From the NCBI GenBank assembly GCA_033961575.1, contig CM066736.1:89511352-89575351 (forward strand): a DNA stretch of 64,000 nt, written 5' to 3'. Below the pieces are notes generated by a model, which had not been told where the DNA came from, ran no database searches, and saw only the letters and a program-made list of their open reading frames with translations. This stretch comes from Aselliscus stoliczkanus. Its lineage: Eukaryota; Chordata; Mammalia; Chiroptera; Hipposideridae. The translations under genes and the position numbers were made by a program. Positions 21,625-33,035 of this stretch are shown here, in pieces (position 1 is the first letter of the stretch; every line of letters starts with the position of its first letter).

Positions 21625-22890
21625 TGAGATATGACAAATAAGTTCATGAACCTGCCACCGTGCGCTTACATTGGCAGCACTGTACAAACAGCTCAGTGAG
21701 GTTTCATAACCTTGGTAATCAGTGTCACACAACTGTGTTCATGTCAGCATGTGGTGGAGTCTTGCTGAGTGGCGTTCATTATTATTGTGTTTTTGTGTGC
21801 TGTCGTGAGAATGTCTGAGCTTGAATTAGAGCAACAACTAAACATTAAATTCGTTAAACTTGGCAAGAGCGGAAGTGAAATCAGGGATATGTTAGTCCAA
21901 GTTTATGGGGATAATCCCACGAAGAAAACAGCAGTGTACAAATGGATTACATGTTTTTCTGAGGGGAGAGAATGCGTCACTGATGAAGAGAGGTCAGGAC
22001 AGCCAGTGATGAGTAGAACTGATAAAAACATGATAAAAATTCATTGAATTGTGAGTCAAAATCATTGGCTGTGAGCATAGCAGACCAAGTAAACATTGAT
22101 AAACAGGAAAATCTTAACTGAAACCTTGGCATAAGAAAGGTGTGTGCAAAAATGGTCCCAAAGGAGCTCACCAATGAACAAAAGCAAAGGAGAGTCGAAG
22201 TTTAACCAGACTTTTTATGCTTTGGGTAGTGTTATCACTGGTGATGAAACATGGATGTACCAATACGACCCTGAAACAAAGCATCAAAGTACACAATGGA
22301 AGTCAGCCAATTCTCCACAACCAAATAAGTTCCATTAGTCCAAATCAAAAGTCAAAACAATGTTGCTAACATTTTTTGATATCAGAGGGATTATTCATTA
22401 TGAATTTGTACCCACTGGACAAACAGTTATCAAGTTTACTATCTGGAAGTGCTGAAAAGGCTGCGTGAAAAGTTAGACAAAAATGACTTCAACTTTTTGC
22501 CAACAATTAATGGCTCTTGCATCATGACAATGCACATGGCACTGTCTGTGAGGGTTTTTTGCCAGTAAACAAATAACTGTATCAGAACACCCTCCCTACT
22601 TGCCTGATCTGACCCCCAGTGACTTCTTTCTTTACCCGAAGAAAAGGTAATATTGAAAGGAAAACATTTTGATGACATTCAGGTCATCAAGGGTAATATG
22701 ACGATGGCTCTGATAGCCATTCTAGAAAGAGTTCCAAAATTGTTTTGAAGGGTGGACTAGGTGCCTGTGTCAGTGCATACGCTGTACTACCCAAGGGAAG
22801 TACTTTGAAGGTGACCGTAGTGATATTTAGCAATGAAGTATGTAGCACTTTTTCTAGGATGAGTTTGCAAACTTAACTGTCAGACCTCAT
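21625..22890 (+). mobile_element. Tc1/mariner DNA transposon, decayed, ~1.27 kb
   Basis: The left end reads TGAGATATGACAAATAAGTT. The reverse complement of the right end reads TGAGGTCTGACAGTTAAGTT, so imperfect terminal inverted repeats are present. Between them lies a broken mariner transposase. The length of about 1.27 kb is normal for mariner. Exact ends are uncertain by a few bases. It is inserted at the junction of L1 sequences. Confidence 0.8.
21811..22760 (+). pseudogene. mariner transposase pseudogene
   Basis: Transposase for cut-and-paste movement of mariner. The first frame from MSELELEQQ (21811) to a stop at 22045 covers the N-terminal HTH part: NIKFVKLGKSGSEIRDMLVQ, then EGRECVTDEERSGQPVMSRT. 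Later frames show KELTNEQKQRR near 22160. GDETW with YDPETKHQSTQW follows near 22240, HHDNA near 22517 and PPYLPDLTPSDFF near 22590-22625. These are the three acidic positions of the DD34D catalytic triad. Several stops and frameshifts break the gene. The ATG is chosen because mariner transposases usually begin shortly before the HTH. Confidence 0.85.
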
Positions 22891-22924
22891 GAGTATGTGT
22901 GTGTATAAAGAAATCTCAATAAAG

Positions 22925-23281
22925 CTGGAAGGAAAAAAATGTGGTAAAATACAATGGAATATTATTATTCAACCATAAGAAGGAAATTTCATCATTTGTG
23001 ACAACATGGATGAAACTGGAGGACATTATACTAAGTGAAATAAGCCAAAAAGAGAAAGACAAATACTTTATGATCTCTCTTATATATGGAATCTAAAAGT
23101 TGAACTCATAGAAACAGAGAGTAGAATAGAGATTGCCAGGGGTCAATAGGGACATGCTGGTTGAAGGATACAAACTTTTATAAGATGAGTAAGTTCTGGG
23201 GATCTAATGTACAGTACAATGACTGTAATTAATACTGCACTGTATATTTGGAATTTGCTGAGTTGATCTTAATTGTTCTCA

Positions 23282-23330
<49 letters not shown>

Positions 23331-23462
23331 AACTATGCAACGGACTTATTAAATATTTTGAATTTGGTACTCATTTCATAAAGTATACATAAATATTTAA
23401 GTGCACACCTTAAATATATAATTTTTGTCAATTATACAACAATAAAGCTGGAAAAATTGAAA
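22925..23462 (+). mobile_element. L1 3' end with (CA)n
   Basis: ACAATGGAATATTATTATTC, GAAACTGGAGGACATTATAC, GTTGAACTCATAGAAACAGA and a terminal CAACAATAAAGCTGGAAAAA are typical of an older L1 3' end. A CA microsatellite lies inside. Confidence 0.7.
23284..23324 (+). repeat. (CA)n microsatellite
   Basis: About 20 uninterrupted CA units inside the L1 3' UTR. Confidence 0.95.
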
Positions 23463-24660
23463 ATATGTTTTATAAATAACAAGGGAGGGGTACCATAATC
23501 TTTAAATTTCTTGATTACACCTTTATCATACAACTGTGATTGAAATAAAAAGTATAAAGTATAAACATGATCTTGAATATGCATGACACAGAGTAAGCAG
23601 TGGAGAAAAGTTTTAACTTCCTCTACTTTAGCTTGTTTAACTTCAAAATTTTGGTCTAATAATTTCCGCTTCTTCTAATTCAAAAGGAAGTTGAGAATCA
23701 AAGGAAATCAGAAAAGTCAACAGGTCTTATTTGCATTTTAAAAAATAGTATTAATCAAAATTGGAATTGGTGCTGGTAGAATCTTCCCTCATTTCTCAAG
23801 AGAATTTTTGTGTGACATGCAGGCAGTGGTCTATCTGGATCACTTGTTAGTAATTATTGGTGGGGATAAAAGTTGAGATAGTATGAAATCTCTACCATTT
23901 AATTCCTTTTGGTGGAGAACAGGGGATGGTAGTATGTCATCTGTGCAATGTACATCTCCAAGTTTCAGGATAACAGGATATGCCAAGGTATTCAGATTTT
24001 GAGAAATAAGAATATTTAAGTTTACATCATTATGGTCCTGTCCTCCCACCAGTATATCAATTGAAGGGAATAAGGCATTATTTAACATTGGTCACCCCAA
24101 GTCAGAAACAGGGTAACAGAAAAGCTGACTTTATAAGCTACACTTCTTTTCAAAAACATTCCTCCATGATCCTCATATATAGATTTTAACCATTCCCCAG
24201 TACATCTTCATTCATACAGGACTGAGTTCTCCTGTTTTCTTCCTCCAGTTTGTCAATCAAGGCATTGGTTGACTTTGCCAACTTATATTGATTTAGTTCT
24301 GTGTCATCTTGCCGGAGAATTCTATTCTTTTTATCCTTCCTCCAAAGGATCTCCTTTCTGGCCAGTGTTCAGATAGACCATTACTCATCCTTCGAAACAA
24401 CTTTTAACAATAAATTCTTTTCAAGGTCACTGACATCTTTGTATAGTACCTGATTTTTTCTTGAAATACTTAGCAGATGTTCTGAGGGCACATCTGAGAT
24501 TCTATTTTAAATAAGGAATCAAGGTTCCGGGAAGGACAGTGTGTGGCTTTCTCACAGCTTACTATCGCTCAGGTAGAGCTTCAGTGTTCCAACCTTAAAA
24601 GCTTAAACTCAAGAAAGTTTTTGCTGTCACCAGGTGATGATGTGACCTCAGTCCTGGCCT
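23463..24660. other. intergenic, nothing recognised
   Basis: About 1.2 kb without recognisable gene or clearly bounded repeat. Confidence 0.4.
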
Positions 24661-24664
24661 TTAT

Positions 24665-25000
24665 ACCAATCAGGGTTTAACCGGTGAACTAGTAAGAGAC
24701 AGATATTGAGATTTATTGCAAGGAATTCACTTATGCAATTATGGGGCTGGGAAAGCAAGTCCTAAATCAGGAAGGGCAAGCTGGAACTCTTGGGCATAAG
24801 CTCTTGGGCATAAGCCAATGTTCTGCTCTTAAGGCCTTTCACCTGACTGAATTAGGCCCACCCTGCTCATCAGGACAATCTTCCTTAAAGTCCAATGATT
24901 ATGGACTTTAATGACTTCTACAAAACACCTTCACAGGAACATCTAGATTAGTGTTTGATTGAAAAACTGGGGGCTTATAGCATAGCTAAGTTGCCACATC
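24665..25000. repeat. old interspersed repeat, class not assigned
   Basis: Elements such as TATTGAGATTTATTGCAAGGAA, AATTATGGGGCTGGGAAAG and TAGATTAGTGTTTGATTGAA recur in mammalian genomes as I remember them, but I cannot assign the class with confidence. Confidence 0.45.
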
Positions 25001-25001
25001 A

Positions 25002-25144
25002 AAAAACCATCATAGGGCCGGCCAAGTGGCACGTTGGTTAAGCGCAAGCTTGGGAAGCCAGCAGCCCTGGTTCAGATCCCACATGTGAGGGCCAGTGACA
25101 CTGCCCTCAAAAAAAAAAAAACAACCCCAAAATAAAAACCATCA
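25002..25144 (+). mobile_element. short head-only tRNA SINE, 11-bp TSD
   Basis: Flanked by aaaaaccatca at 25002-25012 and 25134-25144. GGGCCGGCCAAGTGGCACGT head, GGTTCAGATCCCACATG B-box, GACACTGCCCTC and an A-tail. It lies about 650 bp downstream of the TRIM21 stop codon, near or in its possible 3' UTR. Confidence 0.85.
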
Positions 25145-25791
25145 CACTTTCCATTTAGATTGATATGCCCTTTAACGAACTCTATCAACAAGATGTGGTT
25201 GGGAGATAAAAGTGGGAATGGGAATGGGGGAGCACAGCAGGCTGGATATTTAACTTGGTAATCTAAGGACTGCATAATTCAGCCTTTCTTAAATAAGTGT
25301 GGCTGTTTTCTATAGGCTGTGTGGAGCCACTTATGGTCAGATGTGTGTTGTTGGAAAGGTTATCCCAGACGTGTATGAGAACAAGGACTGAATGGGGCAC
25401 AAGGAGGCTTATTATACTTACGAAGCCTTTTCGCAAACCATGTGTGATATATGAGAGATCTGACCAAAGGCCTACAGATGGAGAGAAGAGAACAAAACCT
25501 GAGTCACATAAAGAAGGCAGAAACATGTGTTGGTTAATCCAGATGAGTTTGGGCTGAACATAGTTTGTTTCACGGAGGTAACCATCAAGCAATCTAGGGC
25601 AGGAATACTGATGTTCAAGGTGATTTGACACTAACTTTCAGTGACCTCCTTGCCAGTCTGCTTGTTGCTATCCTGACATCTCTGTAGACACAAAGGTGGT
25701 TCAGAGTGCATGGAAAAATGAAGCAGGGTCAGTGGCTGAGCAGGGGTACCCACGGAGTGGGGGTAACAGTATCCAGAGAGCTAGTGGATCC

Positions 25792-26342
25792 CTACCATCC
25801 CATCCTTAGTGGACAGAGGGTCAGAGGGGCAGCATTTTTTCCTCCATCATTGAATCCAACATTGAAGAAGGGCCGCAGGGGTCCAGTGAAGGCACATTCA
25901 GAGAAGGTGTAGATGAGGGAACCATGGTCAGTGATGTTGTAGAAGGAGACTGTGCGGGCCTCATAGTCTAGGAAGATCCCAATTTGGCGTGGAGGCACCG
26001 TAAGATGGAGGGGAGTCTGGGGGCATGTGCCAGCCTCATATTTTTGTTTGTCCCACAGCCAAATTGTCCAGAAGCCATTGTTGGGGCTAAGCAAAAACTG
26101 CCCCTTCCTCTGCACAGAGTCTCTACAAACCCCCAGGTCCCAAGCGACCTTTCCAGTCACATCTACTTCCCAGTAAAATTTGCCAGATTCGAAGTTCTGG
26201 GCACCCAGGACCATGGGATAAGTATCAAATCTCTCCTCCTTTTCAGGCACATTCTGCTGGGTGTCTCCAAGTTTTGCTTGTCTCTGATCCCCTGAGAGGA
26301 TGAGCCACGGATTGGCTGTGTGAGGATCCAGAGTAATGCATA
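25792..26342 (-). other. TRIM21: TRIM21 exon 7: PRY/SPRY domain and stop
   Basis: The acceptor TCTCTCTGCAG precedes TATGCATTACTCTGG, and with the carried base the junction reads C-G-V-C-I-T-L-D. The SPRY domain is open to TAG at 25792-25794. No convincing AATAAA was found in the first few hundred bases downstream, so the 3' end is not placed. Confidence 0.94.
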
Positions 26343-29300
26343 CTGCAGAGAGAGGACCAGAATCAGGCTGGGAAAGTGTGAGGAGTCTCTCATCTGGTGC
26401 CTGTGGTCGGGGGATGAGGATGAGGGGGTGACCCTGAGTCTCACTGTGGGAGGAAATGACCCCCCAGCCAGATTCAGCCCTTGCCCTGACCTTTGAGCGA
26501 ATCGCCTTCCCTAGCTCCACCTACTCCAACCTGAAATCGCCCTGCCCCTGGGACATGCTCTGCACCCCTGTCATCCCATTCTCCTGCTCACAGGCCAGTC
26601 CCACTCCTGGCGCTTGCCTCACCTCCACAAGTCCTCAGCATCTTCTTCAGCCCTGGCACATGGAACACACTCCTCAGGTCTGGGGAGTCGATGTCCAGCT
26701 CTTTCAGGTTCCAGGACTCACTCCTGGGGGAAACAGAATTAGAGATCCCGTCTCCAACTCTTACCCCACCTCCAAACCCTAATGCTATAACCTGCCTTAT
26801 AGATGACTGATAATTTAATTCAACACAAATTTTATAAACACCTCTTACGTTAGGATCCCTGGGAGTGGGAGGCAAAAGGAGGCAAGATTTAGTTTCTATT
26901 GTGGCCTTCCTGGTTACACCAGCCTCTGTGCATGTGGATAGTCTGTATCTCGTCTCTGAGCCTGAGGTCACCCCACAAGCACATTCGGTTTCATTTTATA
27001 GGCAGGGTGCCAACTCATTTCCTAAGGAACCTCAAGGAGTCTCACCTACATTGTGGTTTTTACTCCTGGCTCTTTTTGGGATGTTTGTTAACTGGTTAGA
27101 TTTACTTTTCTTTTTAAAGGAGTCCAAGGAGGCTGCAGACTCAGAACTCCCTAAAATTTCCATTTGTCAGGGCTTCACTTGATGAAGATGTTACAGTCCA
27201 GTTACTCTGGGAAACTCACCAACTGAAATGTCCATTAATTAGCCCTCTGAGATCAGAAAATATTTGTGGAGGACCATGTCTTTGAGAATAGGGAATAGAA
27301 ACATCAGTGCATGTTTTTCTAACTCAATAACCTTTTTCACAGGTATATATGCTTCCTGTCACCCCTCCCCTAACAAAGAAAGCTTCGCCTTACCTTTCCA
27401 GGACATTTTTCACCTCCTGAGGGAAAAAGAGAGAGTAATTTTCAGAATCACTGGTTTACCATTGAGACTTCAGTCCTGTAGGTGATGCAATGCCACCTTG
27501 AGGTCCACAGGACACTGCATTGCCCCATTCCTCTGGGCCAGGGCCCAAAAGACATTTTTGATGAGCTTGGAGCAGAAGGGATGTGTGGATGCTTCTAGGG
27601 TAACCAGAAACCCACATGTGACCTACAGGTAAGGAAAGGACTATCAGTTTAAGGGTGCCAACTAAGAAAACCTATTAGAAAGACCAGATTCTTGGGGAGA
27701 GACAGGGAGGTGGGGAGAGTGGAAAGGGGCCAAATAGCCTAGCCTGGCTGAGGCCCAGAGACAGTCACTGGGGAAGAAAAGACAGGCCAGGATGCACAGA
27801 AATTGCTCTACCTCATTCGTGGGCTTGAGTTGTTTGGGGAGAAAAGGCTGATTAGTTGAAGCTCTGTCCTCTGTTATAGCTAATGTGGCCCCTCATGTAG
27901 GTGAAATACAATCACCTGAGAATTTTCTGTTGCAGGGGTTGGGAGCCCTTACCTGGGAACTAGCAGGTTCCTAGGCCCAGTCAAAAGTGCATTAGAAGCT
28001 CGGCTCAATATTGGGGTGAGGCAAGATTTAGATAACCAGAAGAAGAGAGTCTACGAAGTGAAGCCAATCCAGTCACCATTTTGTTTTGCATAGATCAGAA
28101 AGAAATGGCTTCATGATCACATTTGAATGAGATAGTGAAAAGATATGGGAAAAGAAGAACTATAGAACATTACAACAGAAGGGACTTTTGAGACCATCTA
28201 GTTCCTAGGCACCCAAAGTAAGGTAAATATATCATTAGTGGATGTGAGATCATTTTAAGTAGAACATATATTGGTTAATTATTTTAATCTTACCTCTACC
28301 TCTTACTATTTGGGTGAACTTGGGTGAGTTTTAGTCTTTCACTAAGTCTCTTAACATCTCTGCACTTTAGTTTTTTCATCTTTAAAATGGGGATAATAGT
28401 AGCACCCACCTCTTGCATTGTCATGAGGGACTGAATGCCTGGCATGTAATATGTGCTATGGAAGAATATGCAGTTATTATTATGAAATCAATAAAAAAAT
28501 ATCAGTACCATATCAACACATGATTTCTTGGCTACTATTGGTTAGGACAAATTTCTTTTTAAACTAAATTTCTTCTGGTAAAAAAGTGAGACAATTTAAA
28601 GAAAAATAACATATTAAAATCGCTTAGGTAGTTCATAGAAGTAGCAGAAAATGTAAAGATGATAAATTTATGACTAAAGTTTGGGGAAACCCTTGTCATT
28701 TCATTCCCTCCTCATTTCACAAATGGAGAAATTAAGTCTAGGAAAGGAAAAATGACTTAACCTAGAGTTATGGAGAGGCTTACTTACAGGGCTGGGGCTG
28801 AGTTACTGTCTCCTAATTTTTAGTTTAGTATTTTTAGTTATTTATGAAAACCTTCCCATGGCCAGACACTCAAAGTGCCTTAGTGGATTCTCTTATTAAA
28901 TCCTCACGAACCTTCTTTGATATGTTGTTCTTTTTTTTTAGCTGAGCCATTCTGCCACCTGTTGGCAGCTCAGCTCGGTCAGGGAATCGAACTGGCAACC
29001 CTGTTGCTCAGAGCTTGTACTTTTTTTTTTTTTTTTAAGAGGGCAGTGTCACTGGCCCTCATATGTGGGATCCGAACCCAGGCCGCTGGCATCCCAAGCC
29101 AGCTCTCAACCACTGCGCCACTGGGCCGGCCCCAGAGCTCATACTCTTGAGCGAGCTCTTAACCAACTGAGCCACTCGGCTGGCCCAAAAAGCTTGAGAT
29201 GTGGTTTTTTGGGTTTTTTTTGCTGAGCCATCTTTCCGCCTGTTGGCAGCTCAGCTCGGGCGCAGCACCACTGGCCCATGTGGGAATCGAACCGGTGGCC

Positions 29301-32002
29301 CTGCCACTCAGAGCTCACGCTCCCAAGCCAACTCCCAACCAACTGAGCCATTGGGCCGGCCCAACCTTCTTTGATATGTAATATGATCATATCCATTCAA
29401 CATATGAGAAACCTGACAGAAAGATTAAGGACCTTTCTCAGAGTCATAAACCTGGTATGTAAGAACAGACACATATCAGAAGTGTCCATTTATAAAATTG
29501 CTGCATGGAATATTCCTTCCTACATCTGTACCTCTCCATGCCTTGAATGCAAACCACTCATGGGTCTGAATTCCAGTTTGTTTTATTTAAGAAAATTCCA
29601 AGGACCAGGTTTCTGTTTGCTCTGAGGGTAGCCTTAGAGAGCTCTGGCTTCTTTTAGTTACTGTTTGAATTCAGGGTGGGAGCCGCTCCCATCTCACCTG
29701 CAGCAGCTCCAGCTCTGAGCCTCGACTCCTCCGCTCCAACTCTGAGATCAGCTCCTGCAGGGCCTCCCTATTCTGGGCCAGCTCCACTTCTGCCTCTCCC
29801 AGGATTCTCAGCTGTTCCCTCTCATCCTTCTCCAGCTTCTGCAGTTGCCTCTGTTCCTCTTCAGCCAGGAAGTGTTTCTGCTGCTCAAACTCTGCATGAA
29901 TCCTCGATTTGTATGTCTCAACCTTTCTCTTTGGTGTCAATGGAAAGAGAGAAGTGGTTTTTATCAAAATCTCCCAAGCTTCAGGAATGAGGGTGTCCAT
30001 ACCTACTTCTATTGTCTATAGACTCAATACTCTGGCTCTTTTTGGGAAAACACACACACATACACAATCAATTTTGCTGGGGAGGTACGAGTAGGTGGGC
30101 GAGGCTTATGGAGCTACGAGGGGAATGGGGTTGGTGGTGATGTAGCTGCCCTACATCACTGCTGCATTAGCCCATCTTATCAGACTTTCAACCTCTTTCA
30201 AAACCCAGTCAGCACCCAAATGTGTCCTTTTGCCTTTGTATCTCAGTGAATCACTAAGACAGTAACACCTGTCCCCACCCCAACAACCTCACAATGACAG
30301 GCTCACAACACTATTCTTAAGTCCTGGGGAAAGAAAGTCTTTGTGATATTGTTCGCTTGTCCCCATGTTAGTGATTGGAAGGTCATCCAAGCACACAGGA
30401 TGACCCCTTTTGCCCCCACAGGCTGGTTCACCCTTGCCTGGTTTCAAATATTCCTCTTCTGGGGTCTACTGGTCATGAGTTCCTTTCACTCCTCTCTATC
30501 CCTGACCTGCCCCACTTCCAAATCACCAGTGCAGAACAAACTTTTGTTCTTCACTCTACTTTGAACCAGTGATATGGACATAGTTAAGCAATCGCCTGGT
30601 CAGACTGGTTTTCCTACCTCAGGCCTTGGTGGTTCCCTTAACTCTGTTCTTCACAGCCTCATTTCCTAACAGGCCTAGCTACTGGTCATCTCTCCTGGGA
30701 TACCTGTGTCCCAGACACTGTGGTGCAGTCATCCCCTAAGACTAGGCTCAAGGAACAGGAGCTTTAGGGTATGGCTTGTCCCTCAGCACCTTCTCCTAAG
30801 ACTCTTGATCTTTGTGTCTGATTGGGAGCTCTCTTTGAGCTCCAAGCTCTGTATGCCCCTTTATCAGGAGACCTAGAGGACTGTAGGTTCTTGAAGAATG
30901 AGATATGCTGACTGTATCACTCTTTAGACAGGCATAGCTATGCTTAGGGCTTTCTTGAGGCCAGGACCCTGGACGCTGCTTAGGCTTCTGATCTAAGATT
31001 CCCTTTGGGATGTGACTCTTGCCTTCCAGGATGTTCTCTTCATAGCAATATCCACTTCCAACTTCTCAGCCAACTCTTGCTCTTGTCTCAGTTTCCCTAA
31101 TGCCACCTGGAGCTTCTCCTGCATAGAAAGATAGCAGGTTAATACCCAACCAGATCAAGAAGTAGGGTGGGGTAACGTGAGGTGGGGGAAGGTTGTACTG
31201 GTTCTTAGAAAAGCCTGTGTGCAGAGAAGGGAGAACTAGTCTGATTGGGGTAGGAATTCTGTGGATGGGAAGGTTTTGGAAAAAGCCTCATGTTTTTTAC
31301 AAAATAGAGCCACACTGTTCAGGTGGTGGGGGTTGGGGGGGCACTACTTATTCCTAATTAACAGGAAGCTACAGGGAATTATGATCCTTGCATCATTTTC
31401 CTATAGCCTTGCCCCTGCTCCTGGGGAATGAGAAGGCTGTGCTGACCCTTAATTTAGACAGAAAAAGTGGGGGACACCCTTTCTTTCTCCAATCTCTTAA
31501 CTCCATGGATGACTCCCATCCCTAGCTCTGGGTAACAAAGCCTTCATTCACCAAGGCCCCATCTCCTTTTTACCTGCTCATGCCAAGACCTCACCTGGTA
31601 TTCCTGAGCCGCCTCCTCAATCGGGACCATGGGGTGGTCACGGTGTTTCCGGGACTGGGAACACACCCAGCAAAGGGCCATTCCATCTTTCTCGCAGAAC
31701 AGGTGAAGTTTTTCTCCATGTACCCCACACTGCTCCCTTTGTGTGCCCTCCTTGGCATTCAGGCTGATTTGTTTTAGATTGTCTACCAGGTTGGCTAGCT
31801 GACGATTGGGCCGTAAGTTCCTGAGCAGGAAATTCTTCCGGCACACAGGACAGATGCTGCCTCCATTTTTCCCGACCTGAGAGATGCATTCGTTGCAGAA
31901 GCTGTGGCCACATTCAATGCTCACAGGCTCCACTATGGGATCCAGGCAGATAGGGCATGTGACCTCCTCCCACATCATTGCCAAGGGCATTGCTGAGGCC
32001 AT
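25792..32002 (-). CDS. TRIM21: TRIM21 (Ro52), E3 ubiquitin ligase and cytosolic Fc receptor
   Basis: Six coding exons on the minus strand: 32002-31595, 31118-31023, 29928-29698, 27416-27394, 26723-26623 and 26342-25792. They sum to 1410 nt, or 469 codons plus stop (human TRIM21 is 475 aa), and all junction phases agree. The RING finger spans residues 16-54 (C16, C19, C31, H33, C36, C39, C51, C54). A B-box 2 spans about 87-128, a coiled coil about 130-240, and a PRY/SPRY domain about 280-469 has the WTIWLW and LRPFF motifs that form the antibody Fc pocket in the family. TRIM21 binds antibody-coated particles in the cytosol and drives their ubiquitination and proteasomal removal; it is also the Ro52 autoantigen. 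The C-terminus (PLRMGW) is about six residues shorter than human. Exon 3 uses a GC donor. The start is the ATG at 32000-32002; six codons upstream stay open but the family begins MASA. Identity is very secure. Confidence 0.96.
26623..26723 (-). other. TRIM21: TRIM21 exon 6: linker, 101 nt
   Basis: The acceptor TTTCCCCCAG precedes GAGTGAGTCC. It encodes [20 protein letters not shown] and on to MLRTCG, with one base carried over. The donor is GTGAGGCA. Confidence 0.93.
27394..27416 (-). other. TRIM21: TRIM21 exon 5: 23-nt microexon
   Basis: TTTTTCCCTCAG precedes GAGGTGAAAAATGTCCTGG, ending GAAAG before GTAAGG. The 23-nt exon is typical of TRIM genes. It encodes EVKNVLE plus two bases of the next codon and keeps phase with the next exon. 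Confidence 0.93.
28270..28500 (+). repeat. MIR SINE remnant in TRIM21 intron
   Basis: The order ACTTGGGTGAGTTTTAGTCT, CTCTGCACTTTAGTTTTTTC, ATCTTTAAAATGGGGATAAT, GTCATGAGGGACTGAATG is the usual MIR core and 3' half. It is antisense to TRIM21. Confidence 0.6.
28909..29379 (-). mobile_element. cluster of three tRNA SINEs, two at one target site
   Basis: The 17-bp repeat aaccttctttgatatgt flanks the cluster at 28909-28925 and 29363-29379. A degenerate third copy (aagcttgagatgtgg) lies near 29188-29203 between two second-type SINEs (28926-29186 and about 29210-29362). The first of these contains a nested head-only SINE at 29022-29133. All are on the minus strand, in a TRIM21 intron. Confidence 0.8.
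29010..29145 (-). mobile_element. head-only tRNA SINE nested in another SINE
   Basis: The repeat agagcttgtact at 29010-29021 and its near copy agagctcatact at 29134-29145 flank a poly(T) and GAGGGCAGTGTCACTGGCCC ... GGGCCGGCCC element. The interrupted outer SINE continues on both sides. Confidence 0.85.
29698..29928 (-). other. TRIM21: TRIM21 exon 4: coiled coil, 231 nt
   Basis: The acceptor is ATTGACACCAAAG and the donor GTGAGATG follows CTGCTGCAG. The exon encodes 77 codons with the acidic and glutamine-rich stretch [20 protein letters not shown]. The acceptor was chosen because it gives an exact 231-nt length in phase with both neighbours. Confidence 0.92.
31023..31118 (-). other. TRIM21: TRIM21 exon 3: coiled coil, 96 nt, GC donor
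   Basis: The acceptor CTATGCAG precedes GAGAAGCTCCAG. The exon encodes 32 codons, [20 protein letters not shown] and on to TSWK. After TGGAAG the intron starts GCAAGA rather than GT, which fits the minor GC-AG intron class (AAG|GCAAG). Confidence 0.9.
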
Positions 32003-32078
32003 GTTTCTGTCAAGCAGCACTATGGAGATCTTGCAGTGACGTAGTGGGGAGAGGAGAAACGGGAGGAGATGAGACAGG
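31595..32078 (-). other. TRIM21: TRIM21 exon 2: 5' UTR end, RING and B-box
   Basis: The acceptor is TTTTTTTCACGCAG, with the exon starting at 32078. Bases 32003-32078 are 5' UTR and the ATG is at 32002. The exon ends CAGGAATACCAG followed by GTGAGGTC (donor at 31594-31593). The coding part is 136 codons and covers the RING and B-box. Confidence 0.85.
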
Positions 32079-32375
32079 CTGCGTGAAAAAAAACAAAAAA
32101 ATTAAAAGGCAAACATGAGGGAGAGTGAACTGGAGGGGGTTAAAACACAAGAACATTAACCTGCATAACATGAGCTTCTCCTCTACAGTCTGGTCCACTG
32201 AACCAGTCACACATAGAGGGGAACTGAATCCCCCAAAGAGACAGTGAAAATTGTTGGGAACTTCAGAGATAAAGTTGTTTACAATTCTACTTTCATCACA
32301 TTCATCTCTGCTTAAACTCTCAGTGCCCAGGCTTTTCCCATTCATCTTCTCCCATCTCAGGCCATCAGTTCATTA

Positions 32376-32512
32376 TAATATGAATATATACATAAGAATT
32401 ATTTATATTTATTCTTGTAAGTATATACATATATCTATATCTGTAGGTGCACAAATATGTGCATATATGTATACATATCTGTATATGTATATACATGTAT
32501 ATGTTTATACAG
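32376..32512 (+). repeat. TA/CA-rich low-complexity stretch
   Basis: Irregular TATAC, CATAT and TGTATA repeats in TRIM21 intron 1. Confidence 0.7.
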
Positions 32513-33002
32513 ACACGAATGTGTGGTTAGGATTACCTGGGTCCTTCCCTCTGCTACTCTGACCCTGGCACTGTCTTCATTTCCTTCAGGGCATAGACAC
32601 ATAAATTTCCAACATCCTAGACAACCCTGCCCCTCTCTGCTCCAGAAAGGGACTTTTGGCGATGGGAGTCTCAAGGACTGCAGACCTACCCAGCACTAGG
32701 CTTCTCTGGACCACCGGTCCTGCTAGGCTTCTGGCCTGGTCCTCCCAGTGTCACCTGGCCGCTCATCCCAACTCAGGTGCCGGCAGCAGGGCAGCCCTAG
32801 CTCCTCCCAGGGAACTTGGAAGTCAAGTTCACAGGCCAGCCTCCTTCCAGGCAGACGTGTCGGCCCGGGAAAAATTGCTTGGCTTGGGCTGAGTGAGCCC
32901 TGCTGCAGAGAAGGTAAAACTGAGACTGAAGGTTCTAGGCTGGTCGGAAGGGGCTTTTCAGGGAGGGTTGGGGTACCTTGGTTTTTAGCCAGGTTCACTC
33001 AC

Positions 33003-33035
33003 ATTTTCCGGGGCCTCCGCAGTCAGCAGCCCGCT
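33003..33035 (-). other. TRIM21: probable TRIM21 non-coding exon 1 (partial)
   Basis: On the minus strand, sequence after the ISRE ends CCCCGGAAAAT followed by GTGAGTGAAC, a strong splice donor (GT at 33002-33001). A non-coding first exon just downstream of an ISRE fits TRIM21 in other mammals. The transcription start is not visible, so the upper limit is a guess. Confidence 0.5.

Noticed and set aside
23284..23324. CRISPR-like repeat
   Set aside because: It is a plain CA microsatellite. No spaced direct repeats occur in the window and the genome is mammalian.
29676..29990. Plus-strand frame rich in proline and serine at 29.7-30 kb
   Set aside because: Antisense of TRIM21 exon 4.
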